Translations under genes and position numbers: made by a program
Assembly: GCF_021117365.1 (NCBI RefSeq)
Contig: NZ_CP088262.1
Span: 4,032,501 to 4,096,500, forward strand
DNA length: 64,000 nt
Source: Nocardioides sp. cx-173
GTDB taxonomy: Bacteria > Actinomycetota > Actinomycetes > Propionibacteriales > Nocardioidaceae
Direction: 5' to 3'
Notes under the pieces: generated by a model
Databases searched by the model: none
What the model saw: only the letters and a program-made list of their open reading frames with translations
What the model was told of the DNA's origin: nothing
Part shown: in pieces, positions 11,110-21,338 of the stretch
How positions within the stretch are numbered: the stretch's first letter is position 1
Layout: the number at the start of each line of letters is the position of its first letter

Positions 11110-11738
11110 TCACTCCCCGTCGGTCGCGTGGCTCGTCGCCGGCGTCGGCGGGTCGACCACCAGCACCTGCGCCGCGCGGACCACGCGGTCGCCGATCTTG
11201 TAGCCGGCCTTGGCGATCACCTTGCACGTCGTCACGGTGACCTCGGGGTCCTCACCGATGTGGGAGAGGGCCTCGTGGACCGTCGGGTCGAACGGGTCGC
11301 CGACCTCGCCGAAGCGGATCAGGCCCAGGCTCGCCACGACCCGCTCCAGCTGCTCGGCCACGGCCTTGAACCCGCCGTCGAGCTCGTCGTGCTCGCGGGC
11401 CCGGTCGATGGTGTCGAGCACCTCGGTGATCGGCGCCAGGGCGGCGTAGGTCGCGTTCTCCCGGAGCAGGTCGCGGTCGCGCTCGACGCGGCGCTTGTAG
11501 TTGAGGAACTCGGCCTGCAGTCGCTGCAGGTCCGCGGTCCGCTCCGCCAAGGCCATCTGCGTCACGACCAGCTCGTCCTGCGAGATCACGTCGTCCTCGC
11601 CGGGCTCGCCGGCCGGGGCCGAGGAGGCGGCGCCGTCGGCGACGGGCTCCTCCTCGACCTCGGTCTCGTTGGCCATCTCGGAGGCGGCGTCGCCGAAGGA
11701 CTCGACCGGCTCCTCGTCGCGGTTCACGTGCGGGTCGC

Positions 11739-11742
<4 letters not shown>
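11110..11742 (-). CDS. grpE: Nucleotide exchange factor GrpE
   Basis: A homodimeric exchange factor that releases ADP from DnaK. It is 210 residues long: an acidic disordered N terminus (1-65), a long coiled coil with [19 protein letters not shown], and a beta-wing domain with [16 protein letters not shown], the GrpE signature. The start ATG overlaps the dnaK stop (ATGA), so translation is coupled. It is the second gene of the heat-shock operon. Confidence 0.97.
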
Positions 11743-13595
<1,853 letters not shown>

Positions 13596-13663
13596 GAGTT
13601 GTACCTCCGTGATGAGGCCCCGAAGGGCCGGGGTTGAAGACTTATGGGTCTCAGTCTGGCAGA

Positions 13664-13690
13664 GAAGTTGAGTCGGCTCAACTCAACTTC
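13664..13690. promoter_or_regulatory. HAIR operator for HspR upstream of dnaK
   Basis: A perfect 10-base inverted repeat, GAAGTTGAGT and ACTCAACTTC, flanks a 7-base spacer. The known HAIR consensus is CTTGAGT-N7-ACTCAAG; here the outer position is changed on both sides (GTTGAGT-N7-ACTCAAC), which keeps the symmetry. It lies 69 bases upstream of the dnaK start, where HspR binding would block transcription. The presence of hspR in the same operon supports the call. Confidence 0.9.
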
Positions 13691-13792
13691 GCTTCTGACG
13701 GTACAACCGGAGGTCTGGCGGGGATGTTCCGCCTCACCCGGGTGCCCAGATGTGACCTGGGCTACGCCGAGAGGGCGCGCGCGGGGATCGCG

Positions 13793-14229
13793 TCAACGGA
13801 GGGACTTGCCGTACCAAAGGTCGGAGAACGGCCCACCGGAGTGGGCCGGCCGCTCGGTGTAGCCAAGGGACAGGTAGAGCCGCTGCGATTCAACGAGATC
13901 GTTGCGGGTGTCGAGACGTAGCGCGGCGATCCCCATGATGCGGGCTCGCTCTTCGACCTCCAGCATCAAGCGGCGGCCCAGTCCCCGGCCACGCAACCGC
14001 AGACGACGTCGACACCGATTCGGGCCACGAGGAACACGCCATGGGGCGCGACGAGGTCGTCACTCGGATGCTGCGACAGCGCAGCCTGAAGTTCGTCGGC
14101 GGTAACGGGCCGGCCGTAGTACCGACTGGCGACATCGTGGAGGTAGGCCCGCATGGCCTGCACAGCCGCTGCGGAGGTCGGCGCTACCGCGCTGACGCCG
14201 ACCCCGTCCGGACTCGCCTCGCCGCTCAC
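13793..14229 (-). pseudogene. Broken GNAT N-acetyltransferase gene
   Basis: Two overlapping minus-strand fragments together make a GNAT protein that has lost its centre. The upstream fragment (14229 to 13966) has a normal N terminus and strands up to FLVARIGVDVVCGC, then runs out of frame. The downstream fragment (13996 to 13793) picks up at the acetyl-CoA loop RGRGLGRRLMLEVEERA and runs to the family end LYLSLGYTERP...DLWYGKSLR. The stretch normally between them (roughly 20 residues carrying strand beta4 and the KRMYV motif) is absent. A small deletion with a frame change near 13975-14010 explains this better than a sequencing error. Confidence 0.8.
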
Positions 14230-14289
14230 GCTCCACCTCCTGTCACGTTGCGTCGGTGATGGCGGCAGGTAGCTGCAATCTCCCGGCGG

Positions 14290-15654
14290 TCAGCCGGTAT
14301 CGGCAGCGTAGGTGAGGTCGGTGGTGCCCTGGGGGGTGGTGAGGAGTCTCTGGCCGTGGGGGTCGTGCCAGAGGTAGGTGCCGGGGGCGAGTGGTCGGTA
14401 GGTCCAGCCGGCGTGGGTTTTGAGGCGGTGGTGATATCGGCACAGGGCGGCGAGGTTGCACTCGCAGGTCGGGCCGCCGTGGTCGTAGGGGGTGATGTGG
14501 TCGAGGTCGCAGGCCCGGGCCGGGCGCGTGCACCAGGGGAACACGCAGGTCAGGTCGCGCAGGCGGACCTTCTCGGCGGTCAGCGGGGAGGGGGTGTAGG
14601 GGTCGGTCTGGCCGGGGCTGTGGCCGGTGCCGTCGCAGTGGTCGGTGAGGTCGATGACGGGGCGGACGGTGACGAAGCGGTCGTTGCGGGCGAGCCACTC
14701 GCGCACGGTGTCGACCAGCCAGGTGCGCCCGGTCTCGTCGGTGGCGACGGGGTCGCAGCCCAGGGGCGCGTCGCCGCTCAAGTGGAGGTAGGCCACGATC
14801 GCCTTGGTCGGCGCCGGCGGCTCGTCGCCGTTGATCAAGGCGAGCGCACCGGGAGGGTCGGCGAGGATGCCGATCGCCATCGCGCGGCGTACGTCGAGGG
14901 GCTCGGTGCAGCCGTCGCGCAGCAGCGCGACCGCGACCAGGGACAGGGCGCGGTCGAAGTCGGTGAGGTCGGACCAGTCGGCGCGCAGGGTCATCTCGGC
15001 GACGCCGGTGTGGTTGAGCGAGCCCTCGTGCACGGTGGCGTGGCGGTGGTCGAGGGCCTCGAGCTGCTCGGCCTCGCGCTGCTCGGGGTAGAGCCGCAGC
15101 ATCGCCTCGTCCAGGACCTTCTCCAGGGTGGTGGCGCCGACCTGGTGGGCGCGCTCGGCGACCTCGAGGTCGACGTAGGCGGCCACGTCGGCGGGCTTGC
15201 CGAGCACGGCTTGGGCGATCCGGCGCGCCCGCCAGACCGGGACCTGGCCGGCCAGCACGCGGGCGTGGACGCGGGGCAGGCGGTGGGCCAGGGTCAGGGC
15301 GTCGCGCAGGTAGGCCCTGCCCGCGGTGGTGGTCATCTGGTTGGCCACCGCGAACGCGGCCGGCGCGTCCCAGGCCAGGCGCGGGAGCCCGAACCACTCC
15401 AGCACCCCGGGGTCGGTCAGGTCCTCGACGTGCGGCGCGCCGTCGTGGTACGCGCCGCGGCTGCGGGCGGCGTGCCAGGTGTCGTCGGCGGGGTCCTCGA
15501 GGTGGGTGTGGGCCCAGGCCAGGCCGAGTCGCAGCAGGTCGGCCTCGGCGGCGTCGGCGCGGGCCCGGGTCTCGCGGACGGCGGCGATCAGGTCCTCGGG
15601 CGCGCCTGGCCCATCGGCGTTCGGCCGGTGGTCGTCGAGGTGCGCGATGGACAT
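14290..15654 (-). CDS. DUF222/13E12-type protein with C-terminal HNH endonuclease domain
   Basis: A 454-residue protein. Residues about 15-330 are the helical DUF222 (13E12 repeat) domain, and residues about 365-420 are an HNH nuclease with CVFPWCTRPARACDLDHI, then a CECNLAALCRYHHRLKTH block. The family is multi-copy in Nocardioides and mycobacteria; its role is not settled and may concern DNA damage or mobile DNA. An SOS-box-like palindrome lies 13 bases upstream of the ATG, so it is probably LexA-controlled. The ATG at 15654 starts the family's usual N terminus. Confidence 0.88.
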   Translation of the reverse strand: MSIAHLDDHRPNADGPGAPEDLIAAVRETRARADAAEADLLRLGLAWAHTHLEDPADDTWHAARSRGAYHDGAPHVEDLTDPGVLEWFGLPRLAWDAPAAFAVANQMTTTAGRAYLRDALTLAHRLPRVHARVLAGQVPVWRARRIAQAVLGKPADVAAYVDLEVAERAHQVGATTLEKVLDEAMLRLYPEQREAEQLEALDHRHATVHEGSLNHTGVAEMTLRADWSDLTDFDRALSLVAVALLRDGCTEPLDVRRAMAIGILADPPGALALINGDEPPAPTKAIVAYLHLSGDAPLGCDPVATDETGRTWLVDTVREWLARNDRFVTVRPVIDLTDHCDGTGHSPGQTDPYTPSPLTAEKVRLRDLTCVFPWCTRPARACDLDHITPYDHGGPTCECNLAALCRYHHRLKTHAGWTYRPLAPGTYLWHDPHGQRLLTTPQGTTDLTYAADTG

Positions 15655-15666
15655 GGTCCATACTAA

Positions 15667-15682
15667 CCGAACAGGTGTTCGA
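15667..15682 (-). promoter_or_regulatory. SOS box (LexA site) before the HNH gene
   Basis: Read in the gene direction the sequence is TCGAAC-ACCT-GTTCGG, matching the actinobacterial LexA consensus TCGAAC-N4-GTTCGA at all but the last base. It lies 13 bases upstream of the start codon, where LexA would block expression. As I recall, 13E12-family genes of M. tuberculosis also carry SOS boxes. Confidence 0.82.
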
Positions 15683-15753
15683 TCGTCAATGGTTATGCAG
15701 ACCTTTTACGCGAGGTCACGGGCATCGCGCTGGGTCTCGAGGCTCAGGCGCCA

Positions 15754-15819
15754 GGGCGCCTTCGCACCTCGACCACCGAGGGCCAGCCGGGGCGCCTTCG
15801 CACCTCGACCACCGAGGGC
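15754..15819. repeat. Tandem 30-base direct repeat, 36-base period
   Basis: Two identical 30-base copies begin at 15754 and 15790 (starting GGGCGCCTTCGCACCTCGAC and ending ACCACCGAGGGC), separated by 6 bases. They lie in the divergent intergenic region between the HNH gene and the M28 peptidase. A variant GGTCTCGAGGCTCAGGCGCC lies just before. No protein is encoded here. This may be part of a dispersed intergenic repeat family; only two copies are visible in the window. Confidence 0.75.
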
Positions 15820-15837
15820 GGAGGGCAGGATGGGGGG

Positions 15838-16809
15838 ATGAGGTGGGCGTGGGTGGTCATGGTGGTGGCGTTGTCCGGCTGCACGAGCCAGGCGGAGCCC
15901 GAGGCCGAGCCGTCTCCGGCGGACCGCTCCACAGCCACCGGCTCCCCCAGCCGGTCGTCCGGCCCGTCGCCCACCCCGACACCGACTCCCACACCGCGAC
16001 CGCGCGTGACGCCCGACGACCTGGACGTGAGCACCGCGCTGCGCGCCGTGCGGCACCTGGCGGGCGAGATCGGGCCGCGGCCCGGGACGACCCCGGCGTA
16101 CTTCCGGGCGGCCGCGTGGGTCGAGCGCCGCTTCACCGAGAGCGGGTGGCGGGTGGAGCGGCAGCGCTTTCCCACACCGGCGGGCTACTCGTGGAACGGA
16201 CCGGTCGAGGCGGGACCCTCGGTGAACCTCATCGCCACGCACGGCACGCCGCGGCCGGGGAGGCCGTGGCTGCTGGTCGGCGCGCACCTCGACACCGTCG
16301 TCGACGCGCCCGGGGCGGAGGACAACGGGTCGGGGGTCGGGGTCCTGCTCGCGGTCGCCGAGGCGCTCCAGGACACGCGCAGCCGGCTGCCCGTGGTGCT
16401 GGTCGCGTTCGGCTCGGAGGAGCCCCGCGGCGAGGGCGACGCCCACCACCACTACGGCTCACGCGCCTACGTCGCCTCCCTCACCGCGCAGCAGCGGCGC
16501 AGCCTCGCCGGGATGGTCTCGCTGGACCGGGTCGGCGTCGGAGAGGTGCTGCCGGTCGGCAGCCCGGCCGAGCCCAACGCCCTGACCGACGAGCTCGTCG
16601 CGGCGGCGCGCAGGGCCGGGGTGGAGACGGTCCTCGACCCGTTCCAGACGTCCAGCGACCACTGGTCGTTCGTGCGCGCGGGTCTGCCGGGCGCCCGCCT
16701 CGGCAGCACGTCGTACGCCGCCTACCACGACCGCACCGACACCCCCGAGGTCGTGCAGCGCGCTCAGCTCGAGCGGACCGCACGCACGGTTCTCGCCTGG
16801 CTGGGTTGA
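15838..16809 (+). CDS. M28 family zinc aminopeptidase, lipoprotein
   Basis: A secreted, lipid-anchored metallopeptidase of 323 residues. The signal peptide MRWAWVVMVVALSGC has a lipobox (LSGC) with Cys15 as anchor. A Ser/Pro/Thr-rich linker (TPTPTPTPRP) spans residues 20-58. The catalytic domain shows GAHLDTV (first zinc His and its Asp), PGAEDNGSG (bridging Asp), FGSEEPRGEGD (general-base Glu pair), SLDRVG, and YHDRTDTP (last His). All ligands expected for a two-zinc M28 peptidase are present, so it should be active on the outer face of the membrane. Confidence 0.9.
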   Translation: MRWAWVVMVVALSGCTSQAEPEAEPSPADRSTATGSPSRSSGPSPTPTPTPTPRPRVTPDDLDVSTALRAVRHLAGEIGPRPGTTPAYFRAAAWVERRFTESGWRVERQRFPTPAGYSWNGPVEAGPSVNLIATHGTPRPGRPWLLVGAHLDTVVDAPGAEDNGSGVGVLLAVAEALQDTRSRLPVVLVAFGSEEPRGEGDAHHHYGSRAYVASLTAQQRRSLAGMVSLDRVGVGEVLPVGSPAEPNALTDELVAAARRAGVETVLDPFQTSSDHWSFVRAGLPGARLGSTSYAAYHDRTDTPEVVQRAQLERTARTVLAWLG

Positions 16810-16813
16810 GGCC

Positions 16814-17254
16814 TCAGCGCGAGGCGCGCCAGAGGCCCAGGCCGACGTCGACCAGGCTCACGCGCGGCAGGCCGGCGACCTCGGCCAGCGGGATCCACCG
16901 CGCCTCGTCGGTGCTGCCGTCGACCTCGGCAGTGAGCTCCCCGCCGATGATGCGCGCCTCGTAGACCACCCGCACCGCCTTCATCGGCCGGTCGGTGTCG
17001 GCGATGCGGCGCTCGACGGGGATCACGTAGGAGTCCACCCCGAGCAGCGCCCCCAGCTCCACGTCGTAGCCGGTCTCCTCGCGAACCTCCCGCACCGCGC
17101 CCGCGGCGGCCTGCTCCTCGAGGTCGACGCCGCCGCCGGGCAGCGTCCAGCGCTTCTCCTCGCCCTCGTTCCACAGGGCGAGGAGGACCCGGTCCCGGTC
17201 GTCCACGATGACGGCATAGGCCGCGAGCCGGGTGTCGTACTCGGTGTAGTGCAC
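16814..17254 (-). CDS. Nudix hydrolase
   Basis: A 146-residue protein that hydrolyses a nucleoside-diphosphate-linked compound. The Nudix box starts at GGGVDLEEQAA and continues through GAVREVREETGYD, matching GX5EX7REUXEEXGU, at about residues 40-62. The N terminus begins MHYTEYDTRLAAYAVIVDD. The substrate is unknown; the family ranges over ADP-ribose, NADH and oxidised nucleotides. It is divergent from the aldo/keto reductase with 47 bases between starts, and convergent with the M28 gene. Confidence 0.9.
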   Translation of the reverse strand: MHYTEYDTRLAAYAVIVDDRDRVLLALWNEGEEKRWTLPGGGVDLEEQAAAGAVREVREETGYDVELGALLGVDSYVIPVERRIADTDRPMKAVRVVYEARIIGGELTAEVDGSTDEARWIPLAEVAGLPRVSLVDVGLGLWRASR

Positions 17255-17301
17255 ACCCCATCATGGAATACGACGGCGCCGCGGCGGGTATTCGGCCTCC
17301 T

Positions 17302-18147
17302 ATGAGCGTTCCGACGATCACCCTCAACGACCAGACCACCATCCCGCAGCTCGGCTTCGGCGTCTTCCAGGTCCCGCCGGCGCAGACGGCGGCCACGGTG
17401 GCCACCGCGCTCGAGGTGGGCTACCGCCACCTCGACACCGCCCAGATGTACGGCAACGAGGAGGGCGTGGGGCAGGGCATCGCCGCCTCGGGGATCGCCC
17501 GCGAGGAGCTCTACGTCACCACCAAGCTGAACAACAACAACCACCGGCCCGACGACGTACGGCGCAGCTTCGAGGAGTCGTTCGAGCGACTCGGCCTGGA
17601 CTACATCGACCTGTTCCTCATCCACTGGCCGCTGCCCACGCGCTACAGCGGCGACTACGTCTCGACGTGGAAGGCCATGACCGAGCTGACGCAGGACAGG
17701 CGACTGCGCTCCGTGGGCGTCTCCAACTTCCACCCCGAGCACCTAGACCGGATCATCGACGCGACGGGGGTCCTGCCCGCCGTCAACCAGATCGAGGCGC
17801 ACCCCTATCTGCCCAACGACGAGGTCCGGGCCGCCTCCCACAAGCGCGGCATCACCGTCGAGGCCTGGTCGCCCATCGCCCAGGGCAAGGTGATGGACGA
17901 CGAGGTGATCCGCAAGATCGCCCAGCGCCACGGCAAGACGCCCTCGCAGGTGACGTTGCGCTGGCACATCGAGCGCGGGGACGTGGTCTTCCCCAAGTCG
18001 ATGCACGAGGAGCGGATGCGCGAGAACTTCGAGATCTTCGACTTCCGGCTCTCCCCGGACGAGGTCGAGGCCATCCGCCGCCTCGACCAGGGCGAGGCCG
18101 GTCGCATCGGCCCCAACCCGGAGACGATGGACTGGATCCCGAGCTGA
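17302..18147 (+). CDS. Aldo/keto reductase (AKR5-like, 2,5-diketo-D-gluconate reductase type)
   Basis: An NADPH-dependent carbonyl reductase of 281 residues with the (beta/alpha)8 fold. The catalytic tetrad is visible: Asp in YRHLDTAQMYGNE, Tyr in the same motif, Lys in VTTKLNNNNH and His in LFLIHWPLP. The cofactor segment VFPKSMHEERMREN is near the C terminus. I chose the ATG at 17302 (MSVPTITLNDQ), which matches the family start; an ATG 39 bases upstream is in frame but lacks support. The natural substrate cannot be assigned. Confidence 0.92.
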   Translation: MSVPTITLNDQTTIPQLGFGVFQVPPAQTAATVATALEVGYRHLDTAQMYGNEEGVGQGIAASGIAREELYVTTKLNNNNHRPDDVRRSFEESFERLGLDYIDLFLIHWPLPTRYSGDYVSTWKAMTELTQDRRLRSVGVSNFHPEHLDRIIDATGVLPAVNQIEAHPYLPNDEVRAASHKRGITVEAWSPIAQGKVMDDEVIRKIAQRHGKTPSQVTLRWHIERGDVVFPKSMHEERMRENFEIFDFRLSPDEVEAIRRLDQGEAGRIGPNPETMDWIPS

Positions 18148-18163
18148 GCTCGACTCCCTCAGA

Positions 18164-18730
18164 TCAGCGGATCGTCACGCGGATCTCGTTGGAGGCCTCG
18201 CCGCTGTCGGTGTCGACGACGCGGAAGCGGTTCTTGCCCACCTGGCTGGTCTGGATGTACGTCGTGAACGTCTCGTTGCTCACCGAGGCCGTGACCGGGA
18301 AGATCCCCCAGTCGTCGCCCTCCCACTGCTGCACCTGCAGGATCGCGCCCTCGCCGTCGGGGTAGGTGCCCCGCAGGTAGATCCGCTCCATGGAGCCGAC
18401 CTCGGAGGCGTCGGAGGTCAGCGAGATCGCGGTCTCCGGCTCCTCCGACTTGCTCGACGGTGGCGGACCTCCCTCGCCCCCGGGGTCCGGGGCGAGCGTG
18501 ATCTGCGGGCCGGTGTCGCGCTCGGTGGGCGAGGGGGTCGGCAGGTACATCGTCTCCCCGCCGCTGCTTCCGTCGCTGGCGGCGGCGTCGCCGTCCAGGC
18601 CGATCAGCCGCTTCGCCAGGAGCGCGCCGCCGCCGAGGATCAGGCCGACGGCGAGCGCCACGGCGACCAGGGCGACGAGACCCTCCAGGACGGGGCGCCC
18701 CTCGCGCGGGGTGGGTTCTTCGTCGGCCAC
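18164..18730 (-). CDS. Single-pass membrane protein with extracytoplasmic beta-rich domain
   Basis: An unrecognised 188-residue protein. A short acidic N terminus precedes one transmembrane helix, VLEGLVALVAVALAVGLILG (about residues 14-33). A Ser/Pro/Thr-rich linker follows, then a C-terminal domain (about 105-188) with alternating strands such as MERIYLRGTYPDGEG and NRFRVVDTDSGEASNEI. The C-terminal domain should lie outside the membrane. The GTG at 18730 has an AGGGAG ribosome site 7 bases upstream; an upstream ATG in the same frame adds residues without family support. Confidence 0.75.
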   Translation of the reverse strand: MADEEPTPREGRPVLEGLVALVAVALAVGLILGGGALLAKRLIGLDGDAAASDGSSGGETMYLPTPSPTERDTGPQITLAPDPGGEGGPPPSSKSEEPETAISLTSDASEVGSMERIYLRGTYPDGEGAILQVQQWEGDDWGIFPVTASVSNETFTTYIQTSQVGKNRFRVVDTDSGEASNEIRVTIR

Positions 18731-18828
18731 GTGCGGTCTCCCTGGATGGTGGTGCGGTGCGCCCATTGTCGGGGACCGGGTCAAGGGGACCACACGACCC
18801 CGCCGCCCCGGGTCTCAGCCGGCCCCGA

Positions 18829-19254
18829 TCACAGCCCGCGCTTCCACACGACCTCCTCGTGCAGGCGCTCGCTGCGCCAGCCGCCGGGCGTGCGCACCAG
18901 CGCGTGGTGGTAGATCCCGCCGAGCTCGACGATCCGCTCACCTCCGGCGCCGTCGTCCACCGGCATCGGGTTGTGGAAGTACGCCGCGCAGGTGGCGGCG
19001 TCGCCGTCGACGTCAATGTCGAGCTGCCCGAGCGTGTGCATGCGCCGAGGGAAGAAGGCCGGCAGCACCTCGGCCAGCCACGGCTTGACCTCGGCGTACC
19101 CCCCGGCGATCCCGCCCGACTGCGTGTAGTCGATCTGCGCGTCGGGCGTGAACACCGTGTCGAGCCGGTCCCAGTCGCCGGTGTCGATGGCGCGCGTGTA
19201 GCGAGTCAGCACGTCGGCGATCTCGGCCCGGTCACTGAGCGTCTGCTGGTCCAC
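18829..19254 (-). CDS. SnoaL-like / NTF2-fold protein, KstR-site-linked
   Basis: A 141-residue alpha+beta-barrel protein of the SnoaL-4 type (SnoaL/scytalone dehydratase/ketosteroid isomerase superfamily). Evidence is the opening helix LSDRAEIADVLTRYTRAIDTGDWDRLDTVFTPDAQIDYT and strands with CAAYFHNPMPVDD and GIYHHALVRTPGGWR. Such proteins act as small isomerases or dehydratases on cyclic substrates, or bind them. I chose the GTG at 19254 (MDQQTLSDR); the ATG further up runs into the operator. A KstR-type palindrome lies 22 bases upstream and is shared with the divergent LLM operon. Confidence 0.82.
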   Translation of the reverse strand: MDQQTLSDRAEIADVLTRYTRAIDTGDWDRLDTVFTPDAQIDYTQSGGIAGGYAEVKPWLAEVLPAFFPRRMHTLGQLDIDVDGDAATCAAYFHNPMPVDDGAGGERIVELGGIYHHALVRTPGGWRSERLHEEVVWKRGL

Positions 19255-19275
19255 CAGCGCACTCTGGCACAGAAC

Positions 19276-19289
19276 TGGAACACGTTCTA
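19276..19289. promoter_or_regulatory. KstR-type operator
   Basis: The sequence TGGAACACGTTCTA fits the KstR consensus TNNAACNNGTTNNA at every fixed base. KstR is the TetR-family repressor of upper cholesterol catabolism in actinobacteria, released by steroid CoA thioesters. The site lies between divergent starts, 22 bases from the SnoaL-like gene and 11 bases from the LLM gene, so it can control both. No kstR gene is visible in the window. Confidence 0.8.
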
Positions 19290-19300
19290 CTCTGTGGCCC

Positions 19301-20182
19301 ATGAGGTTCACCTACGCCGAGGCCATGACCCAGGCGACGTTCTACGCCCCGCTGGCCCAGGCGGCAGAGGCCGCCGGCTACACGAGCATGACGGTGGCCG
19401 ACAGCCTGATCTACCCGAAGAGCTCCGACTCCCGCTACCCCTACACCGACACCGGCGACCGGGCGTTCCTCGAGGACAAGGAGTTCATCGAGACCATGGT
19501 GCTGTGCGCGCACCTGTTCGCGGTGACGACCACGCTGCGGCTCACGCCGTTCGTGCTCAAGCTGCCGGTCCGCCCGCCGGTCCTGGTCGCCAAGCAGGCC
19601 TCGTCGCTGGCCTTCCTCTCCGACAACCGCCTCGGCCTGGGCGTCGGCATCTCGCCGTGGCCCGAGGACTTCGCCAACCTCGGGGTCGACTGGGCCCGCC
19701 GCGGCAAGCGCATGGACGAGTGCATGGACATCCTGCGCGGCCTCACCACGGGCGAGTTCTTCTCCTACGACGGCGACTTCTACACGATCGACGAGCTCAA
19801 GCAGACCCCCGGCGCCAGCAAGCCGATCCCGCTGCTCGTGGGCGGCCACGCCGACAACGCCCTGCGCCGCGCGGTGCTCAAGGGCGACGGCTGGATGCAC
19901 GCCGGCGGCGACGGCGAGGAGCTCGACCGGCTGCTCGCCCGCCTCGCCGAGATCCGCCGAGAGGAGGAGGACACGCGCGACGACTTCGAGGTGCACGTCA
20001 TCTCCTACGACGCCTACGACGTCGACGGCGTCAAGCGCCTGGCGGACAAGGGCGTCACCGACTGCATCGTCGGCTTCCGCGTGCCCTACGTCATGGGCAC
20101 CGACCCCGAGCCCCTGCAGGACAAGGTCGACCACCTGAACCGCTACGCCGAGCAGATCATCGGCAAGGTCGGCGATGTCTGA
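19301..20182 (+). CDS. LLM-class flavin/F420-dependent oxidoreductase
   Basis: A 293-residue TIM-barrel oxidoreductase of the luciferase-like family. The pattern FVLKLPVRPPVLVAKQASSLAFLSDNRLGLGVGISPWPEDF is the F420/FMN-binding core, followed by GRRGKRMDE-type and PIPLLVGGHADNALRR segments. In this family the cofactor is usually reduced F420 or FMNH2. It is the first gene of an operon whose start is 11 bases from a KstR-type box, so a steroid or steroid-like substrate is a fair inference. Its stop overlaps the next gene by 8 bases. Confidence 0.88.
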   Translation: MRFTYAEAMTQATFYAPLAQAAEAAGYTSMTVADSLIYPKSSDSRYPYTDTGDRAFLEDKEFIETMVLCAHLFAVTTTLRLTPFVLKLPVRPPVLVAKQASSLAFLSDNRLGLGVGISPWPEDFANLGVDWARRGKRMDECMDILRGLTTGEFFSYDGDFYTIDELKQTPGASKPIPLLVGGHADNALRRAVLKGDGWMHAGGDGEELDRLLARLAEIRREEEDTRDDFEVHVISYDAYDVDGVKRLADKGVTDCIVGFRVPYVMGTDPEPLQDKVDHLNRYAEQIIGKVGDV

Positions 20183-21338
20183 GTCGCTCGGGCTGACGAC
20201 GGTCCTGCAGGACGCGATCGCGGAGGCGGAGGAGCTGATCGCCCACGCGCCGTTCATCCGCACCGAGCAGGACCGGCTCGAGGGCTACGACTACCTGGCC
20301 GGGCGGATCCGGATGGCCATGCAGACGGCGTTCGACTACGACCTCGAGCGGCCGCTGTTCGTCAACCCGACCCACCAGTTCTCGCGGCAGGGCCTGGACA
20401 ACCCCGACGCCGTCTACCTCCACGCCTACCTCCGCGAGGGGGTGGAGTACGTCGTGCGCGGTCGCCGCGGCACGAGCGCCGACCTGTCCTTCCAGGTCAT
20501 GGGCGGCGCCTACACCGCCGACTCCGCGGCCACCTCGCTGCTGGCCTTCGACGATCGCGAGCTGGAGATCGCCGACGACGGCACGTTCCAGTTCACCTAC
20601 GTCGCCGAGCCCGGCGCCAAGACCATGATCGTGCGGGAGGTCTTCAACGACTGGGACACCGAGGAGCGGGGCCTGCTCACCATCGAGCGCCCCGACCGAC
20701 TCGGGCGACCGGCCCGGCCGCTGACCCAGGATCTGCTGCGCAAGCAGTACGAGGTCGCGGCGCGCAGCCTGGTCGGCAGCATCCAGACGTGGTTCGCCTT
20801 CCCGCAGCTCTTCCAGTACCAGGAGCCGGTCAACACCCTGAGCGCACCGCGGTCCACCCCGGGCGGTCTGGCGTCGCAGCGCTCGTCGATCGGGCACTAC
20901 GAGCTGGCCGAGGACGAGGCGCTGGTGGTCACGGTGCCGGAGTGCACCGACTGCAGCTACCAGGGCATCCAGATCGGCTCGGACTGGTACGCCTCGACCG
21001 ACTACGAGACCCACCAGACCTCGCTGACCAAGGCGCAGGCCGTCACCGACCCCGACGGGCGGATGCGCTTCGTCGTCTCCGAGCGACCCCCCCTGGGTGA
21101 GGGCCGCGCGATCGCCAACTGGCTCGAGACCACCGGGCACCGCACCGGCTCGATGATGCTGCGCTGGCAGCGCCTCGAGCGCGACCTCACCCAGGACTCC
21201 GACGGACCCACCGTCGAGCGCGTCAGGCTCGCCGACGTACCCGACCTGCTGCCGCACCTCGCCCCGCTCACCACCGAGGAGTACGCCGGGCGCATCGCCG
21301 CCCGGCAGCGCTCCGTCGCCCGAAGGATGATCAGTTGA
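20175..21338 (+). CDS. Conserved hypothetical protein of the steroid-linked operon (Rv3531c-like)
   Basis: An unrecognised 387-residue soluble protein. It opens with a helical region (LQDAIAEAEELIAHAPFIRTEQDRLEGYDYLAGRIRM) and continues with mixed beta-rich segments such as YVVRGRRGTSADLSFQVMGG and LVVTVPECTDCSYQGIQIG. No catalytic motif is clear. From memory, the set hypothetical (about 375 residues), SDR and sulfotransferase-like protein (about 385) occurs together in mycobacterial cholesterol loci (Rv3531c-Rv3530c-Rv3529c); lengths and order agree here. It overlaps both neighbours (8 and 4 bases), indicating translational coupling. Confidence 0.78.
   Translation: MSESLGLTTVLQDAIAEAEELIAHAPFIRTEQDRLEGYDYLAGRIRMAMQTAFDYDLERPLFVNPTHQFSRQGLDNPDAVYLHAYLREGVEYVVRGRRGTSADLSFQVMGGAYTADSAATSLLAFDDRELEIADDGTFQFTYVAEPGAKTMIVREVFNDWDTEERGLLTIERPDRLGRPARPLTQDLLRKQYEVAARSLVGSIQTWFAFPQLFQYQEPVNTLSAPRSTPGGLASQRSSIGHYELAEDEALVVTVPECTDCSYQGIQIGSDWYASTDYETHQTSLTKAQAVTDPDGRMRFVVSERPPLGEGRAIANWLETTGHRTGSMMLRWQRLERDLTQDSDGPTVERVRLADVPDLLPHLAPLTTEEYAGRIAARQRSVARRMIS

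Noticed and set aside
14356..15666. A 436-residue plus-strand frame opposite the HNH gene
   Set aside because: The minus strand carries clear DUF222 and HNH motifs; the plus frame is Val/Gly/Ala-rich filler.
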